This document shows, in pieces, positions 8,835 through 17,049 of a DNA stretch of 64,000 bases (its first letter is position 1; every line of letters begins with the position of its first letter). Source of the DNA: Helicobacter_J cappadocius. Lineage in GTDB: Bacteria; Campylobacterota; Campylobacteria; Campylobacterales; Helicobacteraceae. The translations under genes and the position numbers were made by a program. The DNA lies in the NCBI RefSeq assembly GCF_030686155.1, contig NZ_JAUPEV010000001.1, positions 62,001-126,000 on the forward strand, in the 5' to 3' direction. Below the pieces are notes generated by a model. The model did not search any database. It worked only from the letters and a program-made list of their open reading frames with translations, and was not told the origin of the DNA.

Positions 8835-9501
8835 TTTTAAATCACTAGAAAAAGATATAGACTACTATTTTAATGATAAGCAATTACTTTTACAAGCACT
8901 TACACACAAAAGCCATAAAATTGGCCCAGATAATGAACGATTGGAATTTTTAGGAGATGCTGTTTTAGACTTGGTGGTGGGTGAATTGTTGTTTTATGAG
9001 TTTCCACAAAGTACAGAAGGAAATCTTTCAAAAATGAGAGCAGGAGTGGTCAGTGAAAAAGGCTTTATGAAACTCGCACAGTCGATTAACCTAGGTCATT
9101 ATCTATACATTTCTCAAAGCGAAGAGCAAAATCAAGGACGAAATAAGCCTTCTATTCTTTCTAATGCTTTTGAGGCATTGATGGGTGCTGTGTATCTTGA
9201 ATCAGGGTTGGAAGATGTTAGAAGAATTGTAAAGATATTATTAGAAAAAGTCTATCCAAATAGGGATTTTCAAAGCTTATCTTTAGATTATAAAACCAGC
9301 GTTCAAGAGCTTTCTCAAGCACAATTTTTTGAAATACCTACCTATGAGCTTGTATCTGAAAGTGGTCCTGATCATTGCAAAGAGTTTGAGATGATTCTTT
9401 TGATTAGGGGTAAGCAATATGCTAGAGCAAGGGGAAAAAGCAAAAAAGATGCTCAACAAAAATGTGCACAAATCGCTTATGAGAAGTTAAAAAAGGACTA
9501 A
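8818..9501 (+). CDS. rnc: Ribonuclease III
   Basis: Endonuclease for double-stranded RNA that processes rRNA precursors and regulates mRNAs. The signature NERLEFLGDAVLDL (residues 39-52) and Glu119 in AFEALMGAVYLESG supply the metal-binding carboxylates. The C-terminal double-stranded RNA-binding domain spans about residues 155-225, ending with the ARGKSKKDAQQKCAQIAYEKL helix. Length 227 is typical. An alternative start is the Met at residue 4. It overlaps rnhA and ends 1 bp before aroC. Confidence 0.97.
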   Translation: MDKMTDFKSLEKDIDYYFNDKQLLLQALTHKSHKIGPDNERLEFLGDAVLDLVVGELLFYEFPQSTEGNLSKMRAGVVSEKGFMKLAQSINLGHYLYISQSEEQNQGRNKPSILSNAFEALMGAVYLESGLEDVRRIVKILLEKVYPNRDFQSLSLDYKTSVQELSQAQFFEIPTYELVSESGPDHCKEFEMILLIRGKQYARARGKSKKDAQQKCAQIAYEKLKKD

Positions 9502-9502
9502 C

Positions 9503-10588
9503 ATGAATACATTTGGACAAAGGTTTAGAGTTAGCACTTTTGGAGAATCTCATGGGGAAGCAATTGGATGTATTATAGATGGGGTTCCTGCAGGTCTTAA
9601 AATTGATAAGGTTTTTATCTCTCAAGAGGTGGATAGACGAAAAGGTGGAAAAAATCGCTATAGCACTCCACGAAAAGAAAGCGATGAGGTTGAAATACTT
9701 AGTGGAGTTTTTGGAGGAATCAGCACAGGAGCACCTATTGGAATGATAGTAAAAAATAACAATACTAAAAGTGCTGATTATGAAAATATCAAATCTATTT
9801 TTCGTCCTGGACATGCAGACTGGACATACTATCACAAATACGGAGTTAGGGATTATCGTGGCGGCGGAAGAAGTTCTGCACGTGAGAGTGTTCTAAGAGT
9901 TGCAAGTGGGGCTATTGCAAAGATGTTACTAAAAGAAGTCGGGATTATTTGTGAAGGTGGTATTTATTCAATAGGCACGATTGTTTCAGAAGAGGTAGAT
10001 TTTGAATATTCTAAACAAAGTGAGATATTTTCTTTAGATAAAAATAAAGAAGAGGCACAAAAAACACTTATTGATAAAGCAAGAATGGCTCATAATAGTA
10101 TTGGTGGAGTAGCGTTGATTAAGGCTAGAGGGTTGGATGAGAAAATTCCTATAGGACTTGGAGAGCCTTTGTATCATAAACTAGATGGTGCTATAGCTTC
10201 TGCTATGATGGGATTAAATGGGGTTAAGGCTGTGGAGATTGGAGATGGTCTTAGATCAGCTGAAGTTTTTGGGAGTGAGAATAATGACTGCATTGATTCT
10301 AGTGGTTTTTTGAGCAATCATTCAGGAGGTATTTTGGGGGGGTTGAGCAATGGATCGGATATTTTTGTAAAGGTTTATTTTAAGCCAACCCCAAGTATTT
10401 TTTTGGCACAAAAAACATTAGATACAAACGGAAATGAGGTTGTTTGTGAGCTTAGAGGAAGGCATGATCCTTGTATAGCGGTTCGAGGCAGCGTAGTGTG
10501 TGAAAGCCTTTTGGCACTAGTTTTGGCAGATATGTTGCTTTTAAATCTTGGAAGCAAAATAGAGCATTTGCATACAATCTATAAATGA
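9503..10588 (+). CDS. aroC: Chorismate synthase
   Basis: Last enzyme of the shikimate pathway: removes phosphate from EPSP to give chorismate, using reduced FMN. Recognised by FGESHGEAIGCIIDGVPAG at the N-terminus, RPGHADWTY, YRGGGRSSARES and the HDPCIAVRG segment near the C-terminus. Length 361 fits. It sits directly behind rnc. A run of seven G at 10336-10342 (ILGGLSNG) lies in the coding sequence but encodes a normal glycine-rich segment. Confidence 0.97.
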   Translation: MNTFGQRFRVSTFGESHGEAIGCIIDGVPAGLKIDKVFISQEVDRRKGGKNRYSTPRKESDEVEILSGVFGGISTGAPIGMIVKNNNTKSADYENIKSIFRPGHADWTYYHKYGVRDYRGGGRSSARESVLRVASGAIAKMLLKEVGIICEGGIYSIGTIVSEEVDFEYSKQSEIFSLDKNKEEAQKTLIDKARMAHNSIGGVALIKARGLDEKIPIGLGEPLYHKLDGAIASAMMGLNGVKAVEIGDGLRSAEVFGSENNDCIDSSGFLSNHSGGILGGLSNGSDIFVKVYFKPTPSIFLAQKTLDTNGNEVVCELRGRHDPCIAVRGSVVCESLLALVLADMLLLNLGSKIEHLHTIYK

Positions 10589-10676
10589 AGCTCGTTAATC
10601 CAATTCAAGTATATTAAAAGTTTTAAAGGATAAAATTAAACTCATTGCAGTTCATCTGTGATTTAAGGGGTTGGCT

Positions 10677-11633
10677 ATGAGACATTTTTTGACATTAAAG
10701 GATTTTACAAAAGAAGAAATCCTTGATATAGTAGATATTGCCATCAGCATTAAAAAAGATTTTCTTCAAGGAAAATCTACGCCACTGATGAAAGATAAGA
10801 TTTTAGCAATGATTTTTGAAAAAAATTCCACCCGAACTAGAGTGAGCTTTGAAGCAGGAATATATCAGCTCGGAGGGATGGGAATGTTTCTCTCCAGCAA
10901 GGATATTCAACTTGGAAGAGGAGAGCCTATCAAAGATAGTGCAAGGGCTATTGGATCAATGGTGGATATGATAATGTTGCGTACCTATGCACAAGAGAGA
11001 CTCGAAGAATTTGCAGCTTATTCTCCCGTGCCTGTTATTAGTGGTTTGAGTGATTTATTTCATCCAGCACAGCTTATTACAGATTATTTGACAATGATAG
11101 AATGTGGAATTTATCTTCAGGATAGAAGGTATGATAATCTCCATATTGCAACCCCAAAAGTTGCTTATATCGGAGATGGTAATAATATGGCAAATTCTTG
11201 GCTTATGTTGGCTTCTAAATTAGGGTTTGATATTTCTATTGCTTCTCCTGATGGATATATGCCAGATACAAAAGTCCTAGAAGATGCGATGAAATTCGCT
11301 CAAATAAGTGGTGCAAAAATAACCATCACTCATTCCCCAAAAGAAGCTGTGCAAGGATCTAATGTCGTTACAACCGATACTTGGGCATCAATGGGTCAAG
11401 AAGATGAAAAAGAGGAAAGAAAAAAGGTATTTAAAGATTATTGTGTGAATGATGATTTAATGTCTTTAGCAGATAAAAATGCAATTTTTTTACATTGCTT
11501 TCCTGCTTATCGAGATCAAGAAGTTACCGATAGTGTCGTAGAGGGTCACCAAAGCAGAGTGTTCAAAGAAGCTCAAAATCGGCTTCATGCACAAAAAGGA
11601 ATTATGGTATGGCTACATCAAAACAGAATATAA
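10677..11633 (+). CDS. argF: Ornithine carbamoyltransferase
   Basis: Makes citrulline from ornithine and carbamoyl phosphate in arginine synthesis. The carbamoyl-phosphate site is NSTRTRVSFE; HPAQLITDY and YIGDGNNMANSW follow, and the ornithine loop reads FLHCFPAYRDQEV with the active Cys. HCFP replaces the commoner HCLP. The carB gene in this window supplies the carbamoyl phosphate. An upstream in-frame TTG at 10671 abuts AAGGGG with no spacing, so the ATG at 10677 (MRHFLTLKDF) is the better start. The final 25 bp overlap the next gene. Confidence 0.95.
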   Translation: MRHFLTLKDFTKEEILDIVDIAISIKKDFLQGKSTPLMKDKILAMIFEKNSTRTRVSFEAGIYQLGGMGMFLSSKDIQLGRGEPIKDSARAIGSMVDMIMLRTYAQERLEEFAAYSPVPVISGLSDLFHPAQLITDYLTMIECGIYLQDRRYDNLHIATPKVAYIGDGNNMANSWLMLASKLGFDISIASPDGYMPDTKVLEDAMKFAQISGAKITITHSPKEAVQGSNVVTTDTWASMGQEDEKEERKKVFKDYCVNDDLMSLADKNAIFLHCFPAYRDQEVTDSVVEGHQSRVFKEAQNRLHAQKGIMVWLHQNRI

Positions 11634-12094
11634 AACATTTAAATTCAAGCAATAATGAGGGTTTGTATCGTGGATTAGATTTTCAAAATAATCATATTAA
11701 TGCTAGAAAAATAGATAGCACAAAAATGCTTTTAGAGCTTCAAAAGGGTGAATTCAGCCCTAAGGAAGCGTGGTTTGTAAAAGATGAAGAAAATAACGAA
11801 TATGTAGTAGTTCCAGAATCTGTGCTTAAGGGAATTATTCTGACTATCAAGAAGGCATATGAAGACAAACTAAAGGTAGAAATCGAAAGAGATATTATCA
11901 TTCACACTCCCATTGACTTTGATGATGTTAAAGCAGTGGCAAATACCAAGCTTGAGAAATATCGTAAAAGTGATGGGACTTTGCCTAAGATTGATACACG
12001 ATCTTTTGTCAATCAAATAAAGAAAGAGTATCCTAATTTATTCTTCAATATTGATGAGTATTTTCGCAAACAAAAATCAAATGGTGACTCCTAA
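11609..12094 (+). CDS. Uncharacterised Campylobacterota protein (UPF0763/DUF2603-like)
   Basis: A 161-residue soluble protein of unknown function. Visible segments include the motif-like AWFVKDEENNEYVVVPESVLKG and a helical middle (TIKKAYEDKLKVEIERDI). It resembles, from memory, a family restricted to this phylum that sits next to hemN. No signal peptide, metal motif or nucleotide site is seen. It overlaps argF by 25 bp, has AAGGA 8 bp before ATG, and ends at the base before hemN, so it is translated with both. Its conserved position suggests a housekeeping role, but nothing more can be said. Confidence 0.7.
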   Translation: MATSKQNIKHLNSSNNEGLYRGLDFQNNHINARKIDSTKMLLELQKGEFSPKEAWFVKDEENNEYVVVPESVLKGIILTIKKAYEDKLKVEIERDIIIHTPIDFDDVKAVANTKLEKYRKSDGTLPKIDTRSFVNQIKKEYPNLFFNIDEYFRKQKSNGDS

Positions 12095-13483
12095 ATGATA
12101 GACTTCAAAAAATTTGTCAAATATTCAAAGTCCGCTCCACGATATACTAGCTACCCTACCGCAGTAGAGTTTGTGCCAAGTTTTGATGATAAGGCATTGA
12201 AAGATTCTTTTATCCGTAATGATAATATTGATGCCTATTCCCAGCACAAGCTTCCACTTTCCTTATATGTGCATCTGCCTTTTTGTAGAAGTGCATGTTA
12301 TTTTTGTGGATGCAATGTGATATACACGAGCAAAGAAGAAAAAAAAGACCGATACATTGGCTATCTAAAAAAAGAACTTGAAATTCTCAAAAAATATATG
12401 AATACAAATCGTGAGGTGGTGCAATTTCACTTTGGTGGAGGAACTCCTACTTTTTTTGACGCCAGACAATTAAAAGAGGTTATTGATTTAGTCAAGAATA
12501 CATTTCCAAACTTTTCCAAAAATGCTGAAGTAAGCTGTGAGATTGATCCTAGACACTTCAGCGAAGATCAGATGGAGGTTTTGAAAAATAGTGGATTTAA
12601 TCGACTGAGTTTTGGAGTACAGGATTTTGATGACAAAGTCCAAGAGGCTGTTCATCGCAAACAAAGTGTCGATTTTGTAAGCCGTGCAGTGGATATTGCT
12701 AGAAGCTTTGGAATTTCTTCGATTAATTTTGATTTGATTTATGGCTTACCATTGCAAACATATGAAAGTTTTGAAGAAACACTCCAAAAAGTTGTCGATC
12801 TCTCGCCCGATCGTTTGGCAGTTTTTAATTATGCTCATGTTCCTTGGATGAAAAAAACGATGCGAAAAATTGATGAAACCACACTTCCTACACCTGATGA
12901 GAAACTTAGAATATTGGAACATACCATTGCATTTTTGGAAAAAATGGGTTATAAAATGATAGGGATGGATCATTTTGCAAAAACTACCGACGAACTCTAT
13001 AAGGCAAGTATAGAAGGCGAACTTCGCAGGAATTTTCAGGGATACACTACGCGAGGATTTTCGCAAACTATTGGCATTGGACTTACAAGTATTGGTGAAG
13101 GCAAGGATTATTACACTCAAAATTACAAAGATATGGAAAGTTATGAAAAAGCGATTGACAATGGAGTATTACCAGTAGAGCGCGGGATTAGATTGAGTAA
13201 TGAGGATATTCTTCGAAAAGAGGTTATTATGGGGTTAATGAATAATCTTAAATTGGATTTTAAAACCATAGAGGAAAAATTTCATATCAATTTCACAGAT
13301 TATTTCAAAGCAGAATTACAAGAGCTTAGCGAGTATGTTCAATCAGATCTTTTAAATATCACAAAAGAAGGTATTTATACAACTCCAACAGGTGGAATGC
13401 TTATTAGGAATATCGCGATGGTATTTGATGAATATCTTCAAAAAATCCCTGCCACTCAAAGAAGATTCAGTAAAAGCGTATGA
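12095..13483 (+). CDS. hemN: Oxygen-independent coproporphyrinogen III oxidase
   Basis: Radical SAM enzyme that makes protoporphyrinogen IX without oxygen, suiting a microaerophile. The cluster-binding motif is CRSACYFC with Cys64, Cys68 and Cys71, and Cys73 follows as in true HemN. HFGGGTPTF, FDLIYGLPLQT and the C-terminal HemN domain are present. At 462 residues it has HemN length, longer than HemW (about 380), which supports the coproporphyrinogen oxidase call. It starts right after the preceding stop and overlaps the next gene by 4 bp. Confidence 0.93.
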   Translation: MIDFKKFVKYSKSAPRYTSYPTAVEFVPSFDDKALKDSFIRNDNIDAYSQHKLPLSLYVHLPFCRSACYFCGCNVIYTSKEEKKDRYIGYLKKELEILKKYMNTNREVVQFHFGGGTPTFFDARQLKEVIDLVKNTFPNFSKNAEVSCEIDPRHFSEDQMEVLKNSGFNRLSFGVQDFDDKVQEAVHRKQSVDFVSRAVDIARSFGISSINFDLIYGLPLQTYESFEETLQKVVDLSPDRLAVFNYAHVPWMKKTMRKIDETTLPTPDEKLRILEHTIAFLEKMGYKMIGMDHFAKTTDELYKASIEGELRRNFQGYTTRGFSQTIGIGLTSIGEGKDYYTQNYKDMESYEKAIDNGVLPVERGIRLSNEDILRKEVIMGLMNNLKLDFKTIEEKFHINFTDYFKAELQELSEYVQSDLLNITKEGIYTTPTGGMLIRNIAMVFDEYLQKIPATQRRFSKSV

Positions 13484-14766
13484 GTATAGATTTTAAAAGT
13501 ATTTCCAATGCTTGTGTGAAATGTGGCAAATGTATTCCTAGTTGCACAATCTATCAAATTAATCGTGATGAAAGCACCTCTCCTAGAGGTTTTTTGGATT
13601 TACTCGGTGCTTATGAAAGAGGTGATTTGGAGCTTGATAAAAATGCAAAAAATATTTTTGAATCTTGTTTCTTATGCACCACTTGTGTGCAAATCTGTCC
13701 CAACACTCTCCCAGTGGATGTAATGATTGAAAAAATTCGTGTGGATATTGCAAAAAAATATGGTATTTCTTGGAGTAAAAAAATATTTTTTTATTTGCTG
13801 AGGCATAGAAAAATGATGGATTTTGTCTTTTCTTTTGTCTATTTTGCTGCTCCATGCATTTTTAAAAAAAACCCATCTAATACTAAAAATACATTGCGAT
13901 TTTCACTACCAAAAGTTCGTAAGAGAACTATATTTCCCTTTTCTTCTAAGAGTTTTTTGCAAAAGCATAAAGGTGAGATTGTCTCAAAAAACACTTCAAA
14001 AAATAGAGAACTCACGCATAATAAGGTGGCTATTTTTATTGGTTGTTTGAGTAATTATAATTATGTCAATGTTGGAGAGAGTTTGCTTTTTATCTTGGAT
14101 AAGATAGGGGTTGATACATTGATTCCAAAACAAGAATGTTGCGGTGCACCAGCTTATTTTTCCGGAGATATTGCTACTGTGAAATACCTTGTCAAAAAAA
14201 ATATTACTTATTTTGAAGAATTTATCGATAAAATCGATGCTATTTTAATACCAGAAGCCACTTGTGCAGCTATGTTAATAGAGGATTGGAAGCATATTCT
14301 TGAGGATGAAGAGCCACAGTGGATACAAAGATTAAATAAGCTAACTCCTAAAATGAAAATGGCTAGTTTTTGGCTAGAAAACAGCACAATACTTCCAGAT
14401 ATTTTACAAAAAATACCATTTCAAGAGAAAAATTTGACTTATCATGATCCTTGTCATGCTCGAAAGGTTTTGAAAATTTACAAAGAGCCTAGAAATTTGT
14501 TATCAAAAAATTATTCTTTAGTAGAAATGAGTGATTCAAGTAGGTGTTGTGGATTTGGCGGTATCAGTATGCAGAGTGAAAAATATGATTTAACGCTCAA
14601 AGCAGGAATTCCAAAAGCCCAAATGATAAAAGAAAGCAAGGCTCAGATAGTGAGTGCGGAATGCAGTGCTTGTCGTATGCAACTAGATAATGCAATGGAT
14701 AATTTAGGCGTAAATGCAACATTTTCTCATCCATTAGAGCTCATCGCACAGGCACTAGGAAAATAA
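13480..14766 (+). CDS. Two-cluster Fe-S oxidoreductase subunit (GlpC/GlcF-like)
   Basis: The N-terminus has two ferredoxin motifs: Cys12, 15, 18, 22 (CVKCGKCIPSC) and Cys63, 66, 69, 73 (CFLCTTCVQIC). Two CCG domains follow (CCGAPAYFSGD and CCGFGGISM), which are heterodisulfide-reductase-like cluster or quinone sites. This is the architecture of GlpC, GlcF and LldE, the electron-transfer subunits of membrane-bound glycerol-3-phosphate, glycolate or lactate oxidation. No flavoprotein partner is adjacent, so the substrate is open. It overlaps hemN by ATGA, which argues for joint translation. Confidence 0.85.
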   Translation: MSIDFKSISNACVKCGKCIPSCTIYQINRDESTSPRGFLDLLGAYERGDLELDKNAKNIFESCFLCTTCVQICPNTLPVDVMIEKIRVDIAKKYGISWSKKIFFYLLRHRKMMDFVFSFVYFAAPCIFKKNPSNTKNTLRFSLPKVRKRTIFPFSSKSFLQKHKGEIVSKNTSKNRELTHNKVAIFIGCLSNYNYVNVGESLLFILDKIGVDTLIPKQECCGAPAYFSGDIATVKYLVKKNITYFEEFIDKIDAILIPEATCAAMLIEDWKHILEDEEPQWIQRLNKLTPKMKMASFWLENSTILPDILQKIPFQEKNLTYHDPCHARKVLKIYKEPRNLLSKNYSLVEMSDSSRCCGFGGISMQSEKYDLTLKAGIPKAQMIKESKAQIVSAECSACRMQLDNAMDNLGVNATFSHPLELIAQALGK

Positions 14767-14782
14767 TTTTCCTTTATTAACG

Positions 14783-15049
14783 ATTGCTTATTATTATTCA
14801 TTACATAATATCTCGATTTCTCACTATGGAGGGAAGTCTATAATTGTCCCGTTATCGCTAGAAACTTTTATAAAAATGATTATTGATTCTAAAAATGCGA
14901 TACATGCACCAAAACCTGAGCAAATAAAAAACATATTTGAAATGTCAAGAAAAATTGCTGAAAAATCAAAAGATGAAAATCAATGGTATGAAAATATCAA
15001 CCACCTAGCACTCAATTGGCTAAAAACAAAAGAAATCAATGAATTATAA
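14783..15049 (+). pseudogene. Remnant of an unidentified gene (C-terminal fragment)
   Basis: An open frame of about 88 codons ends in TAA at 15047-15049 but lacks a plausible start with a ribosome site. The translation has protein-like composition, with segments SHYGGKSIIVPLSLETFIKM and a helical end WYENINHLALNWLKTKEIN. It reads like the C-terminal end of a larger protein. An internal ATG at 14876 would give only 57 residues. It sits between the glpC-like gene and tRNA-Phe, where foreign DNA often inserts. I cannot identify the family. Confidence 0.45.
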
Positions 15050-15089
15050 AAATAAAAAGATGAGTATTATGATCAACGATCATTAAAAG

Positions 15090-15165
15090 TGGTGGCTTGA
15101 GGCGGAATCGAACCACCGACACGGAGATTTTCAGTCTCCTGCTCTACCGACTGAGCTATCAAGCC
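15090..15165 (-). tRNA. tRNA-Phe (GAA)
   Basis: On the minus strand the sequence folds as a standard cloverleaf: acceptor GGCTTGA pairs with TCAAGCC, with ACCA encoded at the 3' end. The D arm GCTC...GAGC, anticodon loop CTGAAAA (anticodon GAA) and T arm with GTTCGATTC are present. Total 76 nt. It stands alone, not in an rRNA operon. The flanking gene remnant suggests the site may have served as an insertion point. Confidence 0.96.
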
Positions 15166-15202
15166 AAAGATAAAGGGTGTAATTATTCCCAAAAACCCTT
15201 GA

Positions 15203-15238
15203 AAAATAACTTAAATATGCTCTTTATAAAGTTATTTT
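15203..15238. repeat. 10-bp inverted repeat between tRNA-Phe and xthA
   Basis: AAAATAACTT at 15203-15212 is matched by AAGTTATTTT at 15229-15238 with a 16-base gap. It lies in the divergent intergenic space upstream of both genes, so it could be an operator. The long loop and AT-only arms make chance plausible. Confidence 0.3.
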
Positions 15239-15258
15239 GTGTGTAATGTCTAAAAAGC

Positions 15259-15264
15259 TATAAT
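15259..15264 (+). promoter_or_regulatory. Probable -10 box for xthA
   Basis: TATAAT ends 33 bp before the xthA ATG at 15298. It is the best match to the housekeeping -10 in this gap. Confidence 0.5.
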
Positions 15265-15297
15265 TCCAACATTTACTTTAGAATCAAAGGAATCAAT

Positions 15298-16053
15298 ATG
15301 AAGTTAATATCTTGGAATGTAAATGGTCTTAGAGCCTGTATGAACAAAGGATTTATGGATTTTTTTAATCTCATAAATGCAGATATTTTCTGCATACAAG
15401 AATCGAAAATGCAAAAAGATCAGGCTGATTTTGAAATTAAAGGCTATGAGGAATATTGGAATAGTGCAGAAAAAAAAGGTTACTCAGGGGTTGTGATCTT
15501 CTCAAAAACTAAACCACTTTCGGTGACTTATGATATGGGCATAGAACATCATGACAAAGAAGGACGGATCATTAGTGCTGAATACAAAGATTTTTATTTG
15601 GTGAATGTCTATACTCCAAACTCCAAACGAGAACTTGAGAGACTTTCCTACAGAATGGAATGGGAGGATGATTTTAGAAAATTTCTCAAAAATCTAGAAA
15701 AGAAAAAGCCTGTTATTATTTGCGGTGATTTAAATGTAGCTCATCAAGAAATTGATCTAAAAAACCCAAAGACTAATCGAAAAAATGCTGGTTTTACTGA
15801 TGAAGAAAGAGAAAAATTTACCCAATTACTACAAGCAGGTTTTACAGATACATTCAGATATTTTTATCCAAATTTACAGGGGGCTTATAGCTGGTGGAGC
15901 TATATGGGGAAAGCTAGAGAAAACAATACGGGTTGGAGAATTGACTATTTTTTATGTTCCAAAATTCTAGAAAAGAGACTAAAAAATGCAAAAATACATC
16001 CTGAAGTGATGGGTAGTGATCACTGTCCAGTTGAACTCGAACTTGATTTCTAA
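15298..16053 (+). CDS. xthA: Exodeoxyribonuclease III (AP endonuclease)
   Basis: Base-excision repair enzyme that cuts the backbone at abasic sites. Motifs are in order: LISWNVNGLRA, CIQESKMQ (metal-binding Glu), VNVYTPNS, ICGDLNVAHQEIDL (catalytic Asp and Asn), AYSWWSYM, WRIDYFLCS and GSDHCPVELEL with the catalytic His. Length 251 is usual. AAAGGAATCAAT precedes the ATG. It is convergent with the metA-like gene, 5 bp apart. Confidence 0.97.
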   Translation: MKLISWNVNGLRACMNKGFMDFFNLINADIFCIQESKMQKDQADFEIKGYEEYWNSAEKKGYSGVVIFSKTKPLSVTYDMGIEHHDKEGRIISAEYKDFYLVNVYTPNSKRELERLSYRMEWEDDFRKFLKNLEKKKPVIICGDLNVAHQEIDLKNPKTNRKNAGFTDEEREKFTQLLQAGFTDTFRYFYPNLQGAYSWWSYMGKARENNTGWRIDYFLCSKILEKRLKNAKIHPEVMGSDHCPVELELDF

Positions 16054-16058
16054 AAGGC

Positions 16059-16955
16059 TTATCCGTTAAGATCATAAGGAGTGATTTGATACACATAGTA
16101 ATTAAGCCAATTGCTAAAAATCAAACTCGCACCTGATCGCCAGTTCATAATGACTTCATTATATTGTTTAAAATAATTTTTAGGCTCTGCTATCTGTATA
16201 TCTGCATTTCTATCGCGTTGATATTCTTCCTCTAATGTATTTTTGTCATATTCTAAATGCCCGATGATAAATATTTTTTTATTGTCATTGGATTTTATAA
16301 TCCCAACTCCAGCTTCTTGGCTTTCGCACAAAACAAGAAGTTCTGGACAATTTTTCAGTTTTGTTTGATTGACTTCACTGTGCCTAGAATGAGGCATGTA
16401 TATTAAATCATCACAACCCATAAAAAGAGGATCTAGTGGTCTAATCTTTTTATTAGGAAAAATTCCAAAGACTTTTTGATTTAAATTTTTTTTAGGTATT
16501 CCATAGTAATAATACAATCCAGCCAAAGCACCCCAACAAATGTAAATAGCACTGTTTGTATTTGCATCAATAAAATCAAAAACCTCTTTCATTTCTTCCC
16601 AATAAGCTACCTCTTCATATTCCATCAACTCTACAGGAGCTCCAGTAACAATAAATCCATCAAATTTTTTGTGTTTATCAAACTTCTTGTAAAATTTATC
16701 TAAATGTGATTTTGGGGTGTTTTTGCCCTCATAAGAACTGGTTGCAAATAAAGTAATATTTACCTGAAGTGGAGAATTGGCAAGTAATCTTATGAGTTGG
16801 CTTTCAGTTTTGATTTTGGTTGGCATTAGATTAAAAATAGCAATCTCAATAGGTCTGATATCCTGAGACATAGCCCTGTTTGAAGACATCACAAATACAT
16901 TTTCATCATCAAGAATCTTAAAGGCTGGAATATCTTTGGGAATAATCACTGGCAT
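16059..16955 (-). CDS. metA: Homoserine O-acyltransferase, MetA family, predicted to use acetyl-CoA
   Basis: Acylates homoserine at the first step of methionine synthesis. From the ATG at 16955 (after AAGGAAGAG) the catalytic triad of the family is visible: Cys140 in YICWGALAGL, His233 and Glu235 in IGHLEYD. The residue that decides the acyl donor falls in GAPVELMEY: Glu109 stands where succinyl-CoA enzymes such as E. coli MetA have Gly111. In studied MetA enzymes Glu at this place means acetyl-CoA use, so the product is probably O-acetylhomoserine. The frame extends to an ATG at 16982, but it lacks a ribosome site. H. pylori needs methionine in its medium, so this gene separates the organism from it. 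A perfect palindrome lies upstream. Confidence 0.92.
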   Translation of the reverse strand: MPVIIPKDIPAFKILDDENVFVMSSNRAMSQDIRPIEIAIFNLMPTKIKTESQLIRLLANSPLQVNITLFATSSYEGKNTPKSHLDKFYKKFDKHKKFDGFIVTGAPVELMEYEEVAYWEEMKEVFDFIDANTNSAIYICWGALAGLYYYYGIPKKNLNQKVFGIFPNKKIRPLDPLFMGCDDLIYMPHSRHSEVNQTKLKNCPELLVLCESQEAGVGIIKSNDNKKIFIIGHLEYDKNTLEEEYQRDRNADIQIAEPKNYFKQYNEVIMNWRSGASLIFSNWLNYYVYQITPYDLNG

Positions 16956-16988
16956 TATCTCTTCCTTCAATAAGATTGACATCTAGAA

Positions 16989-17021
16989 TCTATAATAAAC
17001 ACATATTGTGTTTATTATAGA
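16989..17021. promoter_or_regulatory. Perfect 15-bp inverted repeat upstream of metA
   Basis: Bases 16989-17003 are the exact reverse complement of 17007-17021 with a 3-base centre. The arm core is CTATAATAAACAC, so a TATAAT lies in both arms. On the minus strand one TATAAT at 17014-17019 is suitably placed as the metA -10. No T run follows in the direction of transcription, so it is more likely an operator overlapping a promoter than a terminator for the mscS-like gene. Confidence 0.6.
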
Positions 17022-17049
17022 AAAGAATTGTAAATATGCCTTTTATTTT

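Noticed and set aside
10336..10342. Run of seven G inside aroC as a phase-variation tract
   Set aside because: The frame is intact, the run encodes the conserved ILGG segment of chorismate synthase, and aroC is a housekeeping gene. It is shorter than usual switching tracts.
13523..14050. Several open frames inside the Fe-S oxidoreductase gene on both strands
   Set aside because: The frame 13480-14766 has all cluster motifs; the others are by-products of AT-rich codon use.
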